From Altererythrobacter sp. ZODW24 (GTDB lineage: Bacteria > Pseudomonadota > Alphaproteobacteria > Sphingomonadales > Sphingomonadaceae), in contig NZ_CP031155.1 in assembly GCF_003344885.1 (NCBI RefSeq), positions 2,497,327 through 2,561,326 on the forward strand: a stretch of DNA of 64,000 nt, in the 5' to 3' direction. A program made the position numbers and the translations under genes. The notes below the pieces were generated by a model, which made no database searches, had not been told where the DNA came from, and saw only the letters and a list, made by a program, of their open reading frames with translations. This document shows, piece by piece, positions 48,628 to 59,655 of this stretch. Position 1 is the stretch's first letter, and each line of letters begins with the position of its first letter.

Positions 48628-49473
48628 CTATTCTGTCGGGGCAACATCTTCGACGGGCCAAAGCGCCCAGCGGAACGCCGCCTCTTTCGTAGCGCGGTAG
48701 ATAGTGCTGTGCTGCTCCTGCGGTTCGGGCACATAGGTCCAGCGCAGCGCTTCAGGTGCGCTGATCTCAAGCACTTTGGCCAATGCGTCCGTGTGCAGCT
48801 TGATGTCCTCGGCGTCAGAACTTGCAAACCATAGCGAGGCATCTTCGGCGTTCATGGCTTGAAGACGCCGCTCAGACATTTGCACCAGCGCATGATTGTT
48901 CCACCACAGCGACGGATCCATGGCGATGTGGCGTTGGAAAACTTTCGGCTCTCGAAGGAAGCTATCGACAATGAACAGCCCGGCTAGCGATTCCCCAACA
49001 ATCGCTCGCTCACCATTGGTGCGGTACTTCGCCTCAATCGTCGGGATCAATTCGTCACGCCAGAATGCGCGAAAGTTTGCGCCACCGTCAGTCATTGGGG
49101 CGTATTGTTCGTCATCCGCTGTCTGGGAATCCGGCGTCATGTCCCGGCCGCGCTCGGTATTAGCCGCACCGACAAGAATGACAGGACTGATATCACCGGC
49201 AGCGATCAACTCGGCGAGCGTATTGGCAACATGGGGAAAATCCTCCTGCACTCCGCCGTCGGGCATGTAGACTACCGGGTATAGCTCCCCGCTGCTTGCA
49301 TAGCCGGGCGGAAGCCAGACTGCGATCTCGCGGGTTTCGTTCAGTATTTTCGATTCAAGCTGAAGCGCCTGATGTTCGGGCAGCGGATCACCTGCAGCGT
49401 AGTTCGTCTCGCTGTCGCTGCACGCCGCAAGGCAAAGCGCGATCAAAGCGATCAAGACGTGACGAATCCCCAT
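48628..49473 (-). CDS. Esterase lipoprotein (alpha/beta hydrolase, esterase D-like)
   Basis: The ATG at MGIRHVLIA gives 281 residues and a lipoprotein signal with CLAAC as lipobox; an upstream ATG would add 13 polar residues. The core is the Fes/esterase-D fold: REIAVWLPPGYASSGELYPVVYMPDGG, VGAANTERGRDMTP, and the nucleophile GESLAG. A late His (EQHSTIY) can complete the triad. It likely hydrolyses an ester in the periplasm; enterobactin-type esters are one known substrate class, but none is indicated here. It is 37 bases before phrB on the same strand. Its start lies just inside the end of metH. Confidence 0.85.
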   Translation of the reverse strand: MGIRHVLIALIALCLAACSDSETNYAAGDPLPEHQALQLESKILNETREIAVWLPPGYASSGELYPVVYMPDGGVQEDFPHVANTLAELIAAGDISPVILVGAANTERGRDMTPDSQTADDEQYAPMTDGGANFRAFWRDELIPTIEAKYRTNGERAIVGESLAGLFIVDSFLREPKVFQRHIAMDPSLWWNNHALVQMSERRLQAMNAEDASLWFASSDAEDIKLHTDALAKVLEISAPEALRWTYVPEPQEQHSTIYRATKEAAFRWALWPVEDVAPTE

Positions 49474-49487
49474 GCGCCCTTCGTGGC

Positions 49488-52115
49488 CTAGTCGAGATTT
49501 GGACGCAACCACCGCTCGGCTATCGGCAATTCGACATCGCGGCGCTGGGCATAGTCCTCAAGCTGGTCGCGGCCTACCCGTGCAACTCCGAAGTACTGGC
49601 TTTCTGGGTGTGCGAAATAGAACCCGCTGACTGCAGCGGTCGGCAGCATGGCGTAACTCTCGGTCAACGATATGCCGACCGACTTTTCGGCGTCCAGCAG
49701 CTCGAACAAGATCGGCTTGAGCGAGTGGTCAGGGCAAGCTGGATAGCCGGGGGCAGGGCGGATACCGCGGTATTGCTCTTTCACCAGCGCTTCATTGTCG
49801 AGCTGTTCGCCGGGAGAATAGCCCCACAAGTCGGTGCGGACATGCTTGTGTAGCCGCTCGGCAAAGGCTTCGGCAAAACGGTCGGCCAACGATTTAAGCA
49901 AGATGTCCGAGTAGTCATCATTATCCGCTTGGAAACGCGTAATATGCTCGTCGATTCCGTGGATGCCAACCGCGAATCCGCCGATCCAGTCGCCCGCCGG
50001 GTCGATAAAGTCAGCAAGGCACATATTGGCGCGGTCGCGGCTCTTCTTCACTTGTTGGCGCAGGAAGGGGAGGGTGACATGCTCCTCTCGCTTCACGCGG
50101 TGTATGGTCACATCATCGCCGTCGCGGGCACAGGGCCAGAAGCCGCAAGTTCCGCGCGCGCTAAGCCACTTCTCATCAATGATCTTGTCGAGCATCGCTT
50201 GGGCATCGGCGAATAGAGATGTCGCGCTTTCGCCGACCACTTCGTCCGTCAAAATTGCAGGGTAGTTGCCGTGCAATTCCCACGCCCTGAAGAACGGGGT
50301 CCAGTCGATATAGTCTCGCAGATCTGCGAGCGACCAATCGTCAAACACATGCACGCCCGGTCGGAGCGGAGGTGCGGCCTTGTCGCTTAGGTAAGGATCA
50401 TAGGCGTTGGCGCGCGCATCTTCGAGGCTGAGCAAGGCGCTTTGCCCCTTGCCCGCGCGAACATCGCGGACGTGTTCGTAATCGGCAGCGGTCTTCTCAA
50501 CAAAGCCGTCGCGCTGAGTGTCAGACAGCAATTGTGATGCCACGCCTACTGCGCGGCTGGCGTCGAGGACGTAGATAACCGGCCCGTCATAGGCAGGATC
50601 GATGCGCAGCGCCGTATGGACCTTGCTGGTGGTCGCGCCGCCAATCAGCAGGGGCATGGTCATTCCGGCGCGCTGCATTTCTTCTGCGACGGTCACCATC
50701 TCGTCGAGCGAAGGTGTAATCAGACCGGAAAGTCCGATCATATCGACGTCTTGTTCTTTGGCGACTTCGAGAATTTTCGGCCAAGGCACCATCACGCCAA
50801 GGTCGATCACTTCATAGCCGTTGCATTGCAAGACCACGCCGACGATATTCTTGCCGATGTCATGCACATCGCCTTTTACGGTCGCCATGATGATCTTGCC
50901 CTTGGCGCGCGCGCCTTCTTCCTTCTCCGCCTCGATATAGGGGATCAGATGGGCGACGGCTTTCTTCATAACCCGGGCTGATTTCACGACCTGCGGCAGG
51001 AACATCTTGCCGCTGCCGAACAGATCACCGACGACATTCATGCCGTCCATTAGCGGGCCTTCGATAACCTCGATGGGACGTCCGCCAGCCGCTTCGGTCG
51101 CGGCGCGCATTTCTTCGGTGTCGGCTACAACATCCGCGTCGATCCCTTTGACGAGCGCGTGTTCGAGGCGCTTCTCAACTGCCCAGCCGCGCCATTCGGC
51201 TGTGGCCTTTTCCTGCGCCGCGTCAGTACCGCGGAAGCTCTCGGCCAGCGTGATCAGGCGCTCTGTTGCAGTCTCTTCGCCCTCAACAGGGCGCATCAGG
51301 ATCACATCTTCGCAGGCGTCACGCAGGACAGGATCGATCTGGTCGTAAATGTCGAGCTGACCCGCATTGACGATGGCCATGTCGAGGCCTGCCGGGATCG
51401 CGTGATAGAGGAATACCGAATGCATCGCGCGCCGGACGGGCTCGTTGCCACGAAAGCTGAAGCTGAGGTTCGACAGGCCGCCGCTGGTCAGCACATGGGG
51501 GCAGGCCGCTTTGATCTCGCGAACCGCTTCAATGAAATCGAGGCCGTAGCGGTCATGATCTTCGATACCGGTTGCGACGGCGAACACATTGGGATCGAAA
51601 ATGATGTCTTCAGGCGGGAAGCCAATTCCGACAAGCAGGTCGTAAGCGCGCTTGCATATCTCGACCTTGCGTTCTTTGGTGTCGGCCTGTCCCGTTTCGT
51701 CGAAGGCCATGATGACGGCTGCAGCGCCGTAATCCATGCATTTGCGCGCTTGTTCGAGGAACTGCTCTTCGCCTTCCTTCATGGAAATCGAATTGACGAT
51801 CGGCTTGCCGGAAACGCACTTCAGACCCGCTTCGATCACATCCCATTTGGAGCTGTCGATCATCACCGGAACGCGCGCGATATCCGGTTCTGCGGCGATC
51901 AGTTTCAGGAACGTCGTCATGGCGTGAACTGCATCGAGCAGCCCTTCATCCATATTGACGTCGATCACCTGCGCGCCGTTTTCAACCTGCTGGCGGGCAA
52001 CCTCGACTGCAGCGGTATAATCGTCCCCCATGATCAGCTTTTTAAAGCGGGCCGATCCGGTCACGTTGGTGCGTTCGCCAATATTGACGAAACGGGAGGT
52101 GTTGGGCGTGGTCAT
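49488..52115 (-). CDS. metH: Methionine synthase, folate/cobalamin/activation part
   Basis: This 875-residue protein holds the last three modules of B12-dependent methionine synthase. They are the pterin-binding barrel ([26 protein letters not shown]), the cobalamin domain with GDVHDIGKN supplying the axial His, and the SAM-binding reactivation domain ([29 protein letters not shown]). The homocysteine domain is a separate gene just upstream. The two frames touch as TAATG, at a natural domain border, so this is a real gene split and not a sequencing error. It needs cobalamin; CobT is encoded about 6 kb away. Confidence 0.96.
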   Translation of the reverse strand: MTTPNTSRFVNIGERTNVTGSARFKKLIMGDDYTAAVEVARQQVENGAQVIDVNMDEGLLDAVHAMTTFLKLIAAEPDIARVPVMIDSSKWDVIEAGLKCVSGKPIVNSISMKEGEEQFLEQARKCMDYGAAAVIMAFDETGQADTKERKVEICKRAYDLLVGIGFPPEDIIFDPNVFAVATGIEDHDRYGLDFIEAVREIKAACPHVLTSGGLSNLSFSFRGNEPVRRAMHSVFLYHAIPAGLDMAIVNAGQLDIYDQIDPVLRDACEDVILMRPVEGEETATERLITLAESFRGTDAAQEKATAEWRGWAVEKRLEHALVKGIDADVVADTEEMRAATEAAGGRPIEVIEGPLMDGMNVVGDLFGSGKMFLPQVVKSARVMKKAVAHLIPYIEAEKEEGARAKGKIIMATVKGDVHDIGKNIVGVVLQCNGYEVIDLGVMVPWPKILEVAKEQDVDMIGLSGLITPSLDEMVTVAEEMQRAGMTMPLLIGGATTSKVHTALRIDPAYDGPVIYVLDASRAVGVASQLLSDTQRDGFVEKTAADYEHVRDVRAGKGQSALLSLEDARANAYDPYLSDKAAPPLRPGVHVFDDWSLADLRDYIDWTPFFRAWELHGNYPAILTDEVVGESATSLFADAQAMLDKIIDEKWLSARGTCGFWPCARDGDDVTIHRVKREEHVTLPFLRQQVKKSRDRANMCLADFIDPAGDWIGGFAVGIHGIDEHITRFQADNDDYSDILLKSLADRFAEAFAERLHKHVRTDLWGYSPGEQLDNEALVKEQYRGIRPAPGYPACPDHSLKPILFELLDAEKSVGISLTESYAMLPTAAVSGFYFAHPESQYFGVARVGRDQLEDYAQRRDVELPIAERWLRPNLD

Positions 52116-53161
52116 TAGGCCGCTATTTCAAATGGTTCGAGACCCGCTAAACGCGTTACCGTTTCGGTTTCTGGCAAGGCCCGCGGCGCTACACCTTCGA
52201 CCGATTTTGCAATCGCCGCGATATGGGCAGGAGTCGACCCGCAGCATCCACCCAGCACATTTACCTGGCCGCCCCGCGCCCATTCGCTGACCAGCGAAGC
52301 GGTTGTTTCGGGTTCCTCGTCATACTCACCCAGGTCATTGGGCAGGCCAGCGTTGGGGTAGGCCATCAGAAGCGTATTCGCGCGTTCAGCCAGCACCTTC
52401 ACATGCGGGCGCAACTGTTCTGCGCCGAAACTACAATTGAGGCCGATGGTAATTGGTTTTGCGTGGCGCACTGCGTTCCAGAACGCCTCAACCGTGTGGC
52501 CCGACAGGTTGCGGCCAGAAAGGTCGGTCAGCGTCATGGACATCATGATCGGCACATCGCGGTCCAGCTCCGCTGCCAGTTGGCGCACGGCCATGATGCC
52601 TGCCTTGGCGTTGAGCGTGTCGAAGACGGTCTCAATCAGAATGAAGTCCGCACCGCCTTCGATCAGAGCGGCGGCTTGTTCGTGATAGACGCCAACCAGA
52701 TAGTCGAAATCAATCTCACGAAAGCCGGGGTCTTCAACGTCGGGAGATAGCGACAACGTCTTGTTGGTCGGCCCGATTGCGCCCGCGACAAAGCGCTGCC
52801 GACCGTCCTTGGTTGTATATTCGTCAGCAAGTCGCCGGGCGATTTGCGCCGAGGCAATGTTGATTTCGCTAACGAGGCCTTCAGCACCATAATCGGCTTG
52901 GCTGATGCTGTTGCTGGAAAACGTATTGGTCGAAACGATGTCCGATCCAGCATCCAGATAGGCGCGGGTAATGCTTTCGGGTACATCGGGCCGGGTCAGC
53001 GCCAGAATGTCATTATTGCCCTTCTGATCATGCCCCAGCTTCAGATCACCGGCATAATCTTCCTCAGCCAGTTTCCAGTTCTGAATTTCGGTGCCGAAGG
53101 CTCCGTCTGTCACAAGAATGCGCTTTGCCGCGGCGGCGTTGAAGGTTTCGCGGATTATCAT
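52115..53161 (-). CDS. metH: Methionine synthase, homocysteine-binding part
   Basis: This 348-residue protein starts [27 protein letters not shown] and matches the N-terminal homocysteine S-methyltransferase module of MetH. The Zn-binding cysteines are seen in GLNCSFG and LGGCCGST. It must work with the adjacent folate/cobalamin protein to move a methyl group from methyl-cobalamin to homocysteine. The ATG overlaps the metF stop (ATGA). The open frame extends far upstream, but that part runs inside metF and is not real coding. Confidence 0.95.
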   Translation of the reverse strand: MIIRETFNAAAAKRILVTDGAFGTEIQNWKLAEEDYAGDLKLGHDQKGNNDILALTRPDVPESITRAYLDAGSDIVSTNTFSSNSISQADYGAEGLVSEINIASAQIARRLADEYTTKDGRQRFVAGAIGPTNKTLSLSPDVEDPGFREIDFDYLVGVYHEQAAALIEGGADFILIETVFDTLNAKAGIMAVRQLAAELDRDVPIMMSMTLTDLSGRNLSGHTVEAFWNAVRHAKPITIGLNCSFGAEQLRPHVKVLAERANTLLMAYPNAGLPNDLGEYDEEPETTASLVSEWARGGQVNVLGGCCGSTPAHIAAIAKSVEGVAPRALPETETVTRLAGLEPFEIAA

Positions 53162-54087
53162 TTGGCGGCATCCTTGGGGCGCATGCCCAGCATATGGCAG
53201 ATCGCATAGGCCAAATCGGCGCGGTTGAGAGTGTAGAAATGGAGGTCGCGCACACCGCCCGCATAAAGTCGGCGGCACAGCTCTGCAGCGATGGTTGCAG
53301 CAACGAGCTGGCGACTGGCCGGACGCTCGTCGAGTCCTTCGAATAATCCGTCCATCCATTCGGGAATTTTAGCTCCGCACGCGCCCGCAAACTTGCGCGC
53401 CTGCGCGACGTTGGTGACGGGCAGAATTCCGGGAAGGACGGGTGTGGTGATGCCGCGAGCCGCCAACTTGTCCTGAAAGCGGAAGAATGTGTCTGCGCTG
53501 AAGAAGAATTGTGAGATTGCGCGTGTCGCCCCGGCATCCAATTTGCGGGCGAGATTGTCGATGTCGCTATCCGGGCATGACGCATCCGGATGCGTTTCGG
53601 GATAGGCTGCGACCGAAATTTCGAAATCAGCGATGTCTTTTAAGCCGCGCACCAGATCGGCTGCTGTCGCATAGCCTTCTGGATGCGGTTGAAACGGCGC
53701 GCCCGGCTCGCCGGCATCGCCGCGCAGGGCCACGATATGGCGAACGCCTGCTTCCCAATATTGCTCCGCAACTTCGCGGATTTCAGCCTTACTGGCATCG
53801 ACGCAGGTTAGATGGGCGGCTGCGGGGAGGTCCGCCTCGCGGATGATGCGGGCGACAGTGTTATGAGTGCGTTCGCGGGTGGAGCCGCCCGCGCCGTAAG
53901 TTACCGACACAAAGCTGGGGTCCAGCGGGGCCAATTGCTGAACCGCGTCCCACAGCTGCGCCTCCATCTTCTCGCTCTTTGGCGGAAAGAATTCGAAAGA
54001 CGCGCGAATATCGCCCGGCAGTGACGCGAATAAAGGCGTGTCAGTTGCGGTCTGCGCTTCGTGGATCGGATCAAGAATATCGGTCAT
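53158..54087 (-). CDS. metF: Methylenetetrahydrofolate reductase
   Basis: This 309-residue FAD enzyme makes 5-methyl-THF for methionine synthase. Hallmarks are IRASFEFFPPKSEKME, FVSVTYGAGGSTRERT, IVALRGDAG, AISQFFFSADTFFRF, and GILPVTN. It heads the metF-metH(N)-metH(C) run, all joined by overlaps. The start at MTDILDP was chosen over an ATG 12 codons earlier. The 90 bases between priA and metF show no obvious SAH or SAM riboswitch fold, only a 5-bp TTGGC/GCCAA hairpin. Confidence 0.96.
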   Translation of the reverse strand: MTDILDPIHEAQTATDTPLFASLPGDIRASFEFFPPKSEKMEAQLWDAVQQLAPLDPSFVSVTYGAGGSTRERTHNTVARIIREADLPAAAHLTCVDASKAEIREVAEQYWEAGVRHIVALRGDAGEPGAPFQPHPEGYATAADLVRGLKDIADFEISVAAYPETHPDASCPDSDIDNLARKLDAGATRAISQFFFSADTFFRFQDKLAARGITTPVLPGILPVTNVAQARKFAGACGAKIPEWMDGLFEGLDERPASRQLVAATIAAELCRRLYAGGVRDLHFYTLNRADLAYAICHMLGMRPKDAAK

Positions 54088-54177
54088 TTGATGCCCGCAT
54101 AGCAAATGTTGGCGCGAGGCCAAGCTACAATGGCTTTATGAGAGGATTAGCCAGCTTTTCTGCCCAAGAAAGCGATT

Positions 54178-56343
54178 TCAAACGAAACTATAAGGGTCGA
54201 TATCGATGCCGATACGAACGCCATTGGGAAACTTCATTTCACCGAGCCAATGGCGGATTACATCTTGCACCGCTGCTGTCCTGCGAGCGTTGACAAGCAA
54301 GCGATAGCGATAACGGCCTCGCAAAAGCGCCATAGGGGCCGGGGCAGGACCGAGCACCATCAGATCATCCATCTGCGGGCGGCGACCGCCGATGGCTCGC
54401 GCCGCGTCACGCGCTTCGGCCTCGTCCTCGCTCGATACGATGATCGCGGCCCAGCGGCCAAAGGGCGGGGCGCCTGCGCTGCGGCGGGCTTCGGTTTCGG
54501 CTTCGTAAAAAGCGTCGCGGTCACCGACGGCGAGGGCGGCGATGACAGGCGCTTCGGGATGGCGGGTTTGGATCAGGACTTCACCCGGCTTGCTGCCACG
54601 ACCCGCGCGTCCGGCGACCTGCGCGACTTGTTGGTATGTCCGCTCGGCTGCCCGCAGGTCGCCGCCTTCGAGGCCAAGATCGGCGTCCACCACACCCACC
54701 AATGTGAGTTCTGGAAAGTGGAAACCCTTCGTCACCAACTGCGTGCCAACGATCACATCGATCGCGCTGCCTTCCGCCTCGGCCACAAACTGGGCAGCCT
54801 TTTCGGGCGAGTTGAGTGTGTCAGATGTCACCACAGCAACGCGCGCGTCCGGCATGATTTCACGCACTTCGTCGGCAATACGCTCCACACCGGGACCGCA
54901 AGCGACCATGCAATCAGGCTCGCCGCAATCAGGGCAAGTTTCCGGCGGTGCTGTTTCATGACCGCAATGGTGGCAGGCCAGCCGCTGGCTTAGCCGGTGT
55001 TCGACCAGCCATGCTGAACAGTTCGGGCATTGGAAGCGGTAACCGCAATGGCGGCACAGTGTCAGCGGCGCATAGCCGCGCCGATTGAGGAACAGCAGCG
55101 ATTGCTCGCCCTTCTCCAGCCGCAGTTTCAACTCTTCAACCAGACGCGGGGCTAACCAATGTCCGCGGTTAGGTTTTTCCTCGCGGAGATCGACAACGCT
55201 GATGTCGGGCAATTGCGCACCGCCGAAGCGGCTAGCGAGGACTAGTTTTTCGTAAATTCCGGTGTCCGCCATATGCAGACTTTCGAGTGCTGGTGTGGCG
55301 CTGGCGAGCACCACGGGTACCTTCTCGAAACGGCCACGCATCACCGCAACATCGCGGGCGTTGTAGCGGACACCTTCATCTTGCTTGAAGGACACTTCAT
55401 GTGCCTCGTCCACGACAATGAGGCCGAGGTTGCTATAAGGCAGGAATAGCGATGAACGCGCGCCCACAACTACTTGTGCCCGCCCACTCGCGATGGCGCG
55501 CCACGCGCGCCTGCGTTCGGTCGCCTTAAGTGACGAATGCCACAGGATCGGCGGCGCGCCGAAGCGATCTTCGAACCGGCGCAGGAACGCTTCCGTAAGT
55601 GCAATCTCCGGCAGCAGAACAAGCACTTGCCGATCGTTCCTGAGCGCGGTGGCCAAGGCTTCAAAATAGGTTTCGGTTTTGCCCGATCCGGTGACGCCGT
55701 CGAGCAGGAAGGGAGCAAATTTCTCCTCCTTCACAGCCTTGACCAGCCGCGCAGAAACCTCGCGCTGGCTTGGCTCCAGCTCCGGCGGATTGTGGTCCGC
55801 ATGGGCGAGCGGATAGGGCCGGTCGATGTCCACTTCGACAGGCTCCAAAACGCCCTGACTAACCAATCCGCGCAACACGCCGTCGCTGACGCCTGAAAGC
55901 TCGGCCAGTTCGCGGATTGTTGCTTGTTCTCCGTCTAATGCTTCAATTGCGACCTGGCGCTGCGGGGTCATCCTTTCAGGTTCAGCGCCTGTCAGTCGAT
56001 ATTCGGTCATGGTTGCTGCGCCCTTGAGCGCTGCCCCGCTCGACAAAACCATGCGGGCGACCGAGGCCAGTGGCGCGCAGTAATAGTCGGCGGTCCATTC
56101 GATCAGGCGGCGTAATTCAGTGCGCAGCGGCGGCACGGGCATCACGCCGCGTATTGGGCGCAGCTTGCTGTCAGGAACGCTCGCCGATGGCAGTCGATCT
56201 TCCTCCCAAACAATGCCGACAATTTCGCGCGGTCCCAGCGGAGCGCGCACAACCGAACCGGGACCCACCTCCATGCCATCAGGCACTCGGTAGTCCAGCG
56301 GGCCTAAAGCGGCATTGAAGACAAGAAGTCGGACGCGGTTCAT
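54178..56343 (-). CDS. priA: Primosomal replication restart helicase PriA
   Basis: This 721-residue protein has the N-terminal DNA-binding domain (VRLLVFNAALGPLDYRVPDG), Walker A GVTGSGKTE and the DEAH box in VVDEAHEVSFKQDEG. A cysteine-rich Zn insertion has eight Cys in paired C-x2-C motifs (CRHCGYRFQCPNC; CHHCGHETAPPETCPDC). Helicase motifs V and VI are seen in GTQLVTKGFHFP and QVAGRAGRG. It reloads the replisome at broken forks. It is upstream of metF on the same strand and divergent from the DUF4197 gene. Confidence 0.97.
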   Translation of the reverse strand: MNRVRLLVFNAALGPLDYRVPDGMEVGPGSVVRAPLGPREIVGIVWEEDRLPSASVPDSKLRPIRGVMPVPPLRTELRRLIEWTADYYCAPLASVARMVLSSGAALKGAATMTEYRLTGAEPERMTPQRQVAIEALDGEQATIRELAELSGVSDGVLRGLVSQGVLEPVEVDIDRPYPLAHADHNPPELEPSQREVSARLVKAVKEEKFAPFLLDGVTGSGKTETYFEALATALRNDRQVLVLLPEIALTEAFLRRFEDRFGAPPILWHSSLKATERRRAWRAIASGRAQVVVGARSSLFLPYSNLGLIVVDEAHEVSFKQDEGVRYNARDVAVMRGRFEKVPVVLASATPALESLHMADTGIYEKLVLASRFGGAQLPDISVVDLREEKPNRGHWLAPRLVEELKLRLEKGEQSLLFLNRRGYAPLTLCRHCGYRFQCPNCSAWLVEHRLSQRLACHHCGHETAPPETCPDCGEPDCMVACGPGVERIADEVREIMPDARVAVVTSDTLNSPEKAAQFVAEAEGSAIDVIVGTQLVTKGFHFPELTLVGVVDADLGLEGGDLRAAERTYQQVAQVAGRAGRGSKPGEVLIQTRHPEAPVIAALAVGDRDAFYEAETEARRSAGAPPFGRWAAIIVSSEDEAEARDAARAIGGRRPQMDDLMVLGPAPAPMALLRGRYRYRLLVNARRTAAVQDVIRHWLGEMKFPNGVRIGIDIDPYSFV

Positions 56344-56401
56344 ATTCTCCTGTGCTATATGGGCGGTGAAACGCCTGAACTACAAGCATGGGGACCTAAG
56401 T

Positions 56402-57091
56402 ATGACCGATTTGATCCAAGCAGCCAGCAGCCGCCGGAAATTTATCGCCGGTTTGGGCGTGGGCGGTATTGTTTTGACGCTGCCTGCTTGCGCTGGGTTG
56501 CCCGGATTTGGTCTTACGGATGCCCTTTCCCGCCTGCTGTTGCTCTCAAGCGAACGAGCTTTTGCAAGACTGACGGCTGATGGCGGCTTCTGGGATCAGC
56601 AAGTCGCGACGGTTGGACTTAGTAATTTCCTCGGCGCGCGGGGCAATGTCCTTGGCGACATTCTGACATCCAGTCTATTCAAGCGCCGCCTTGAAGGCGC
56701 ATTCGCTGATGTCGCAGTCGAAGGTGCAGAACGCGCTGCGCCGATTGTGGCCGACACAGTCCGCACCATCGGTTTCCGCAATGCCGAAGCGCTCATTCGC
56801 GGCGGACCGACCGCTGCCACTAGCTTCTTGCGCGGCGAAATGGGCCTTTCGTTGGTCGAAGCGATGGTCCCTGAACTGAGCGACTTCATGGTTGCAACGC
56901 AAGACCCGCTGATCGGCCAGGCGCTGGCCGCGCTAACCGGCGTGAACTTGTCAGGCGCAGCCCGAAACATCTCCACTTCGGTCGACGATGTGATCTGGGG
57001 CGAGATTGGCAAGGAAGAGGCGCTGATCCGCCAAAACCCCCGCAGCACCAACGATCCGCTCATAATCGGTGTATTTGGCACGGGATTATGA
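56402..57091 (+). CDS. DUF4197-type Tat lipoprotein
   Basis: The ATG starting MTDLIQAASSRRKF gives 229 residues. The leader has a twin-arginine motif (SSRRKFIAGLG) and an LPAC lipobox, so it would be exported folded and lipidated. The mature domain contains FADVAVEGAERAAPIVADTV, then IGFRNAEALIRGGPTAATSFLR, which I recognise as the DUF4197 pattern (A-x-AP, F-x-A, GG-TAAT-FR). The function of the family is unknown. It sits between the divergent priA and tal. Confidence 0.8.
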   Translation: MTDLIQAASSRRKFIAGLGVGGIVLTLPACAGLPGFGLTDALSRLLLLSSERAFARLTADGGFWDQQVATVGLSNFLGARGNVLGDILTSSLFKRRLEGAFADVAVEGAERAAPIVADTVRTIGFRNAEALIRGGPTAATSFLRGEMGLSLVEAMVPELSDFMVATQDPLIGQALAALTGVNLSGAARNISTSVDDVIWGEIGKEEALIRQNPRSTNDPLIIGVFGTGL

Positions 57092-57161
57092 GCGTTCGGG
57101 GGTGGTTTAGGCTCTGGGGCTTTCCTATAGCCGTCTGCAGAATCACCATCCGGAGCGCGCC

Positions 57162-57815
57162 ATGAAATTCTTCGCCGACACTGCAGAGATTGACGACATC
57201 AAAGATCTGGCCGCCACTGGCCTGCTCGACGGTGTGACCACCAACCCCAGCCTGATTGCTAAATCGGGCCGTGACTTCATGGAAGTGACGAAGGAAATTT
57301 GCGGTCTGACCGATGGCCCCGTCAGCGCAGAAGTGGTCGCTCTCGATCACGCTACGATGATGAAAGAGGCTGATGTCCTCCGCAAAATCGCGAGCAACGT
57401 CTGCATCAAAGTGCCGTTGACCATAGACGGGCTGAAGACCTGCAAGGCGCTGACGAACGACGGCACCATGGTCAATGTCACACTTTGCTTCAGCGCCAAT
57501 CAGGCGCTGCTGGCGGCAAAGGCTGGCGCGACATTCATCTCGCCATTCGTTGGCCGCCATGATGATAATGGCACGAACGGCATGGATCTGATCCGCGACA
57601 TCCGCACGATCTATGACAATTACCTGTTCGACACGGAAATCCTTGTCGCCAGCGTTCGCCACGCGACGCATGTGCTTGAAAGTGCACTGATTGGTGCCGA
57701 TGTCATGACTGCACCGCCCAAGGTGATCATGGCGCTCGCCAACCATGTGCTGACCGACAAAGGCATCGAAGGTTTCATGGCTGATTGGAATAAGACAGGT
57801 CAGTCGATCCTCTAA
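57162..57815 (+). CDS. tal: Transaldolase / fructose-6-phosphate aldolase-type
   Basis: This 217-residue small transaldolase has [26 protein letters not shown], the Schiff-base Lys83 in [24 protein letters not shown] and [11 protein letters not shown]. It belongs to the short subfamily that includes FSA and microbial TalC-type enzymes. The Phe in TLCFS rather than the FSA-specific Gln favours... a transaldolase role in the pentose phosphate pathway, although either activity is possible. It is cytosolic. It precedes cobT by 13 bases with the same direction. Confidence 0.9.
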   Translation: MKFFADTAEIDDIKDLAATGLLDGVTTNPSLIAKSGRDFMEVTKEICGLTDGPVSAEVVALDHATMMKEADVLRKIASNVCIKVPLTIDGLKTCKALTNDGTMVNVTLCFSANQALLAAKAGATFISPFVGRHDDNGTNGMDLIRDIRTIYDNYLFDTEILVASVRHATHVLESALIGADVMTAPPKVIMALANHVLTDKGIEGFMADWNKTGQSIL

Positions 57816-57828
57816 TTAAGTAAGCTAT

Positions 57829-59655
57829 TTGTCAGACCAAACTCCCCTCGACCTGTTTAAACAGGCTTTGACCGGCACTGCGCGGGCGCTCGCGCATGAG
57901 GCTGAGGTGGAGCTTGGCTGGAGTGCGGATACGCCGACGCTTTCGGGCAAGGCGATGAAAGTGCCGCTGCCGGGGCGCAGCTTGCCGCCCGAACAAGCCG
58001 CCGAGGCGCGCGGTTTTGCCGATAGCTTCGCGCTCAAACTGCGGCACCACAATGAAACGCTGCATATGAAGAATATGCCAGCCGAACCGTCTGCGCGCGC
58101 GGCCTATGATGCGGTAGAGCTGGTGCGTTACGAAGCGCTGGGCGCCCAGCGTTACGCCGGGATTGCCGAGAATATCGAGGCGGCGACTGATCTGCGAACT
58201 GCGGTTGATCCAATCACCCGCGCGCAGAGCCTAGATGATGTGCCGCTCGAATCCGCATTGTCATTGATGCTGCGTGAGAAGCTGACCGGCCAGCCGATTC
58301 CCGAACGCGCGCAAAAGGGCGTCGATCTGATGCGCGAGTTTATCCAAGACCGTGCAGGCGATGATTTCGAAGCGCTGGCGGGTTCGCTTGGCGATCAGAA
58401 GGCATTTCAGGCTCTCTCGCTCGATCTACTCCGCCACCTAGACCTCACGCTGCCCGAAGATGCCGACAGCGGCTCTGACGAAGACAGCGACGACGAAGAA
58501 GGCGAAACGCCCGAAGAGGACGAGACCGACGAAGAGGACGAAGGCGGCGCAGAACCGCAATCGACCGAGATGGCAGGCGAGCCGACAGAAGGCGACGCGG
58601 AAGGCGATAGCGAAACCGAACCGGGCGACGAAGACGAAATGTCCGACGGCGAGATGGGGGATGAGGGCGAAGAAGGCATGATGCCCGTACGCCCGAACCG
58701 CCCGTGGACCGATCTGCCTGACAATTTCGATTACAAAGCCTTCACCGACAGTTTCGACGAAGTGGTCGAAGCGAATGAGCTGTGTGACGCGGAAGAATTG
58801 GACCGGCTGCGCGCGTACCTCGACAGCCAACTGACCGGCTTGCAGTCCATCGTGACGAAGCTCGCCAACCGGTTGCAGCGCCGTTTGATGGCGCAGCAGA
58901 ACCGCAGCTGGGACTTTGATCAGGAGGAGGGCATGCTTGATGCCGCCCGCCTCGCGCGCGTGGTTACGATGCCGGGTCATGCACTCAGCTATAAGATTGA
59001 GCGTGATCAGGAGTTCAAAGACACGATCGTCACGCTGCTGATCGACAATTCCGGCTCGATGCGCGGACGGCCGATTTCTATTGCCGCGATCAGCGCCGAT
59101 ATTCTCGCCCGTACGCTGGAGCGTTGCGGCGTGAAAACCGAAATTCTCGGCTTTACGACCCGCGCCTGGAAAGGCGGAGAAAGCCGCGAAGCATGGCTCG
59201 CCGCAGACAAGCCCGCCGCACCGGGCCGTCTCAATGATTTGCGCCATATCATTTACAAAAAGGCTGATGAGCCATGGCGCCGCGCGCGCCGGAACCTCGG
59301 CCTGATGATGCGCGAGGGACTGCTGAAGGAAAACATCGACGGTGAGGCGCTGCTATGGGCGCACACCCGCCTGCTGGCGCGCCCCGAAGATCGCCGCATC
59401 ATGATGGTGATTTCCGACGGCGCACCGGTCGATGATTCGACCCTGAGCGTAAACACCGCCGGCTATCTCGAAATGCACCTGCGCCGCGTGATCGACTGGA
59501 TCGAAAAGCAGTCACCTGTCCAGCTCGTCGCCATCGGTATCGGGCATGATGTGACCCGCTATTACAAACGCGCCGTGACGATCATGGATGTGGAACAACT
59601 AGGCGGCACGATTATTGAGCAGCTGGCCGGGCTGTTTGAGGATGATAAGCGATGA
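57829..59655 (+). CDS. cobT: CobT-like cobaltochelatase subunit
   Basis: This 608-residue protein starts at TTG. The N-terminal 200 residues are helical, followed by a very acidic linker (residues about 206-288, mostly Glu, Asp and Gly). The C-terminal von Willebrand A domain has an intact MIDAS motif DNSGSM (Asp406, Ser408, Ser410). This is the layout of CobT, which with CobS (AAA ATPase) and CobN inserts cobalt in aerobic B12 synthesis. CobS is usually next door but is not in this window. The stop overlaps the nitroreductase start (ATGA). Confidence 0.9.
   Translation: MSDQTPLDLFKQALTGTARALAHEAEVELGWSADTPTLSGKAMKVPLPGRSLPPEQAAEARGFADSFALKLRHHNETLHMKNMPAEPSARAAYDAVELVRYEALGAQRYAGIAENIEAATDLRTAVDPITRAQSLDDVPLESALSLMLREKLTGQPIPERAQKGVDLMREFIQDRAGDDFEALAGSLGDQKAFQALSLDLLRHLDLTLPEDADSGSDEDSDDEEGETPEEDETDEEDEGGAEPQSTEMAGEPTEGDAEGDSETEPGDEDEMSDGEMGDEGEEGMMPVRPNRPWTDLPDNFDYKAFTDSFDEVVEANELCDAEELDRLRAYLDSQLTGLQSIVTKLANRLQRRLMAQQNRSWDFDQEEGMLDAARLARVVTMPGHALSYKIERDQEFKDTIVTLLIDNSGSMRGRPISIAAISADILARTLERCGVKTEILGFTTRAWKGGESREAWLAADKPAAPGRLNDLRHIIYKKADEPWRRARRNLGLMMREGLLKENIDGEALLWAHTRLLARPEDRRIMMVISDGAPVDDSTLSVNTAGYLEMHLRRVIDWIEKQSPVQLVAIGIGHDVTRYYKRAVTIMDVEQLGGTIIEQLAGLFEDDKR

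Noticed and set aside
51159-52118. 319-codon open frame opposite metH
   Set aside because: It lies entirely inside the well-conserved MetH folate/cobalamin part and has no domain.
52105-52125. The metH break as a frameshift or pseudogene
   Set aside because: The second part has its own ATG overlapping the first part's stop, and the break falls between domains, so a functional split is more likely.
54088-54177. SAH or SAM riboswitch upstream of metF
   Set aside because: Only 90 bases exist and only a 5-bp hairpin is visible; no conserved riboswitch core was recognised.
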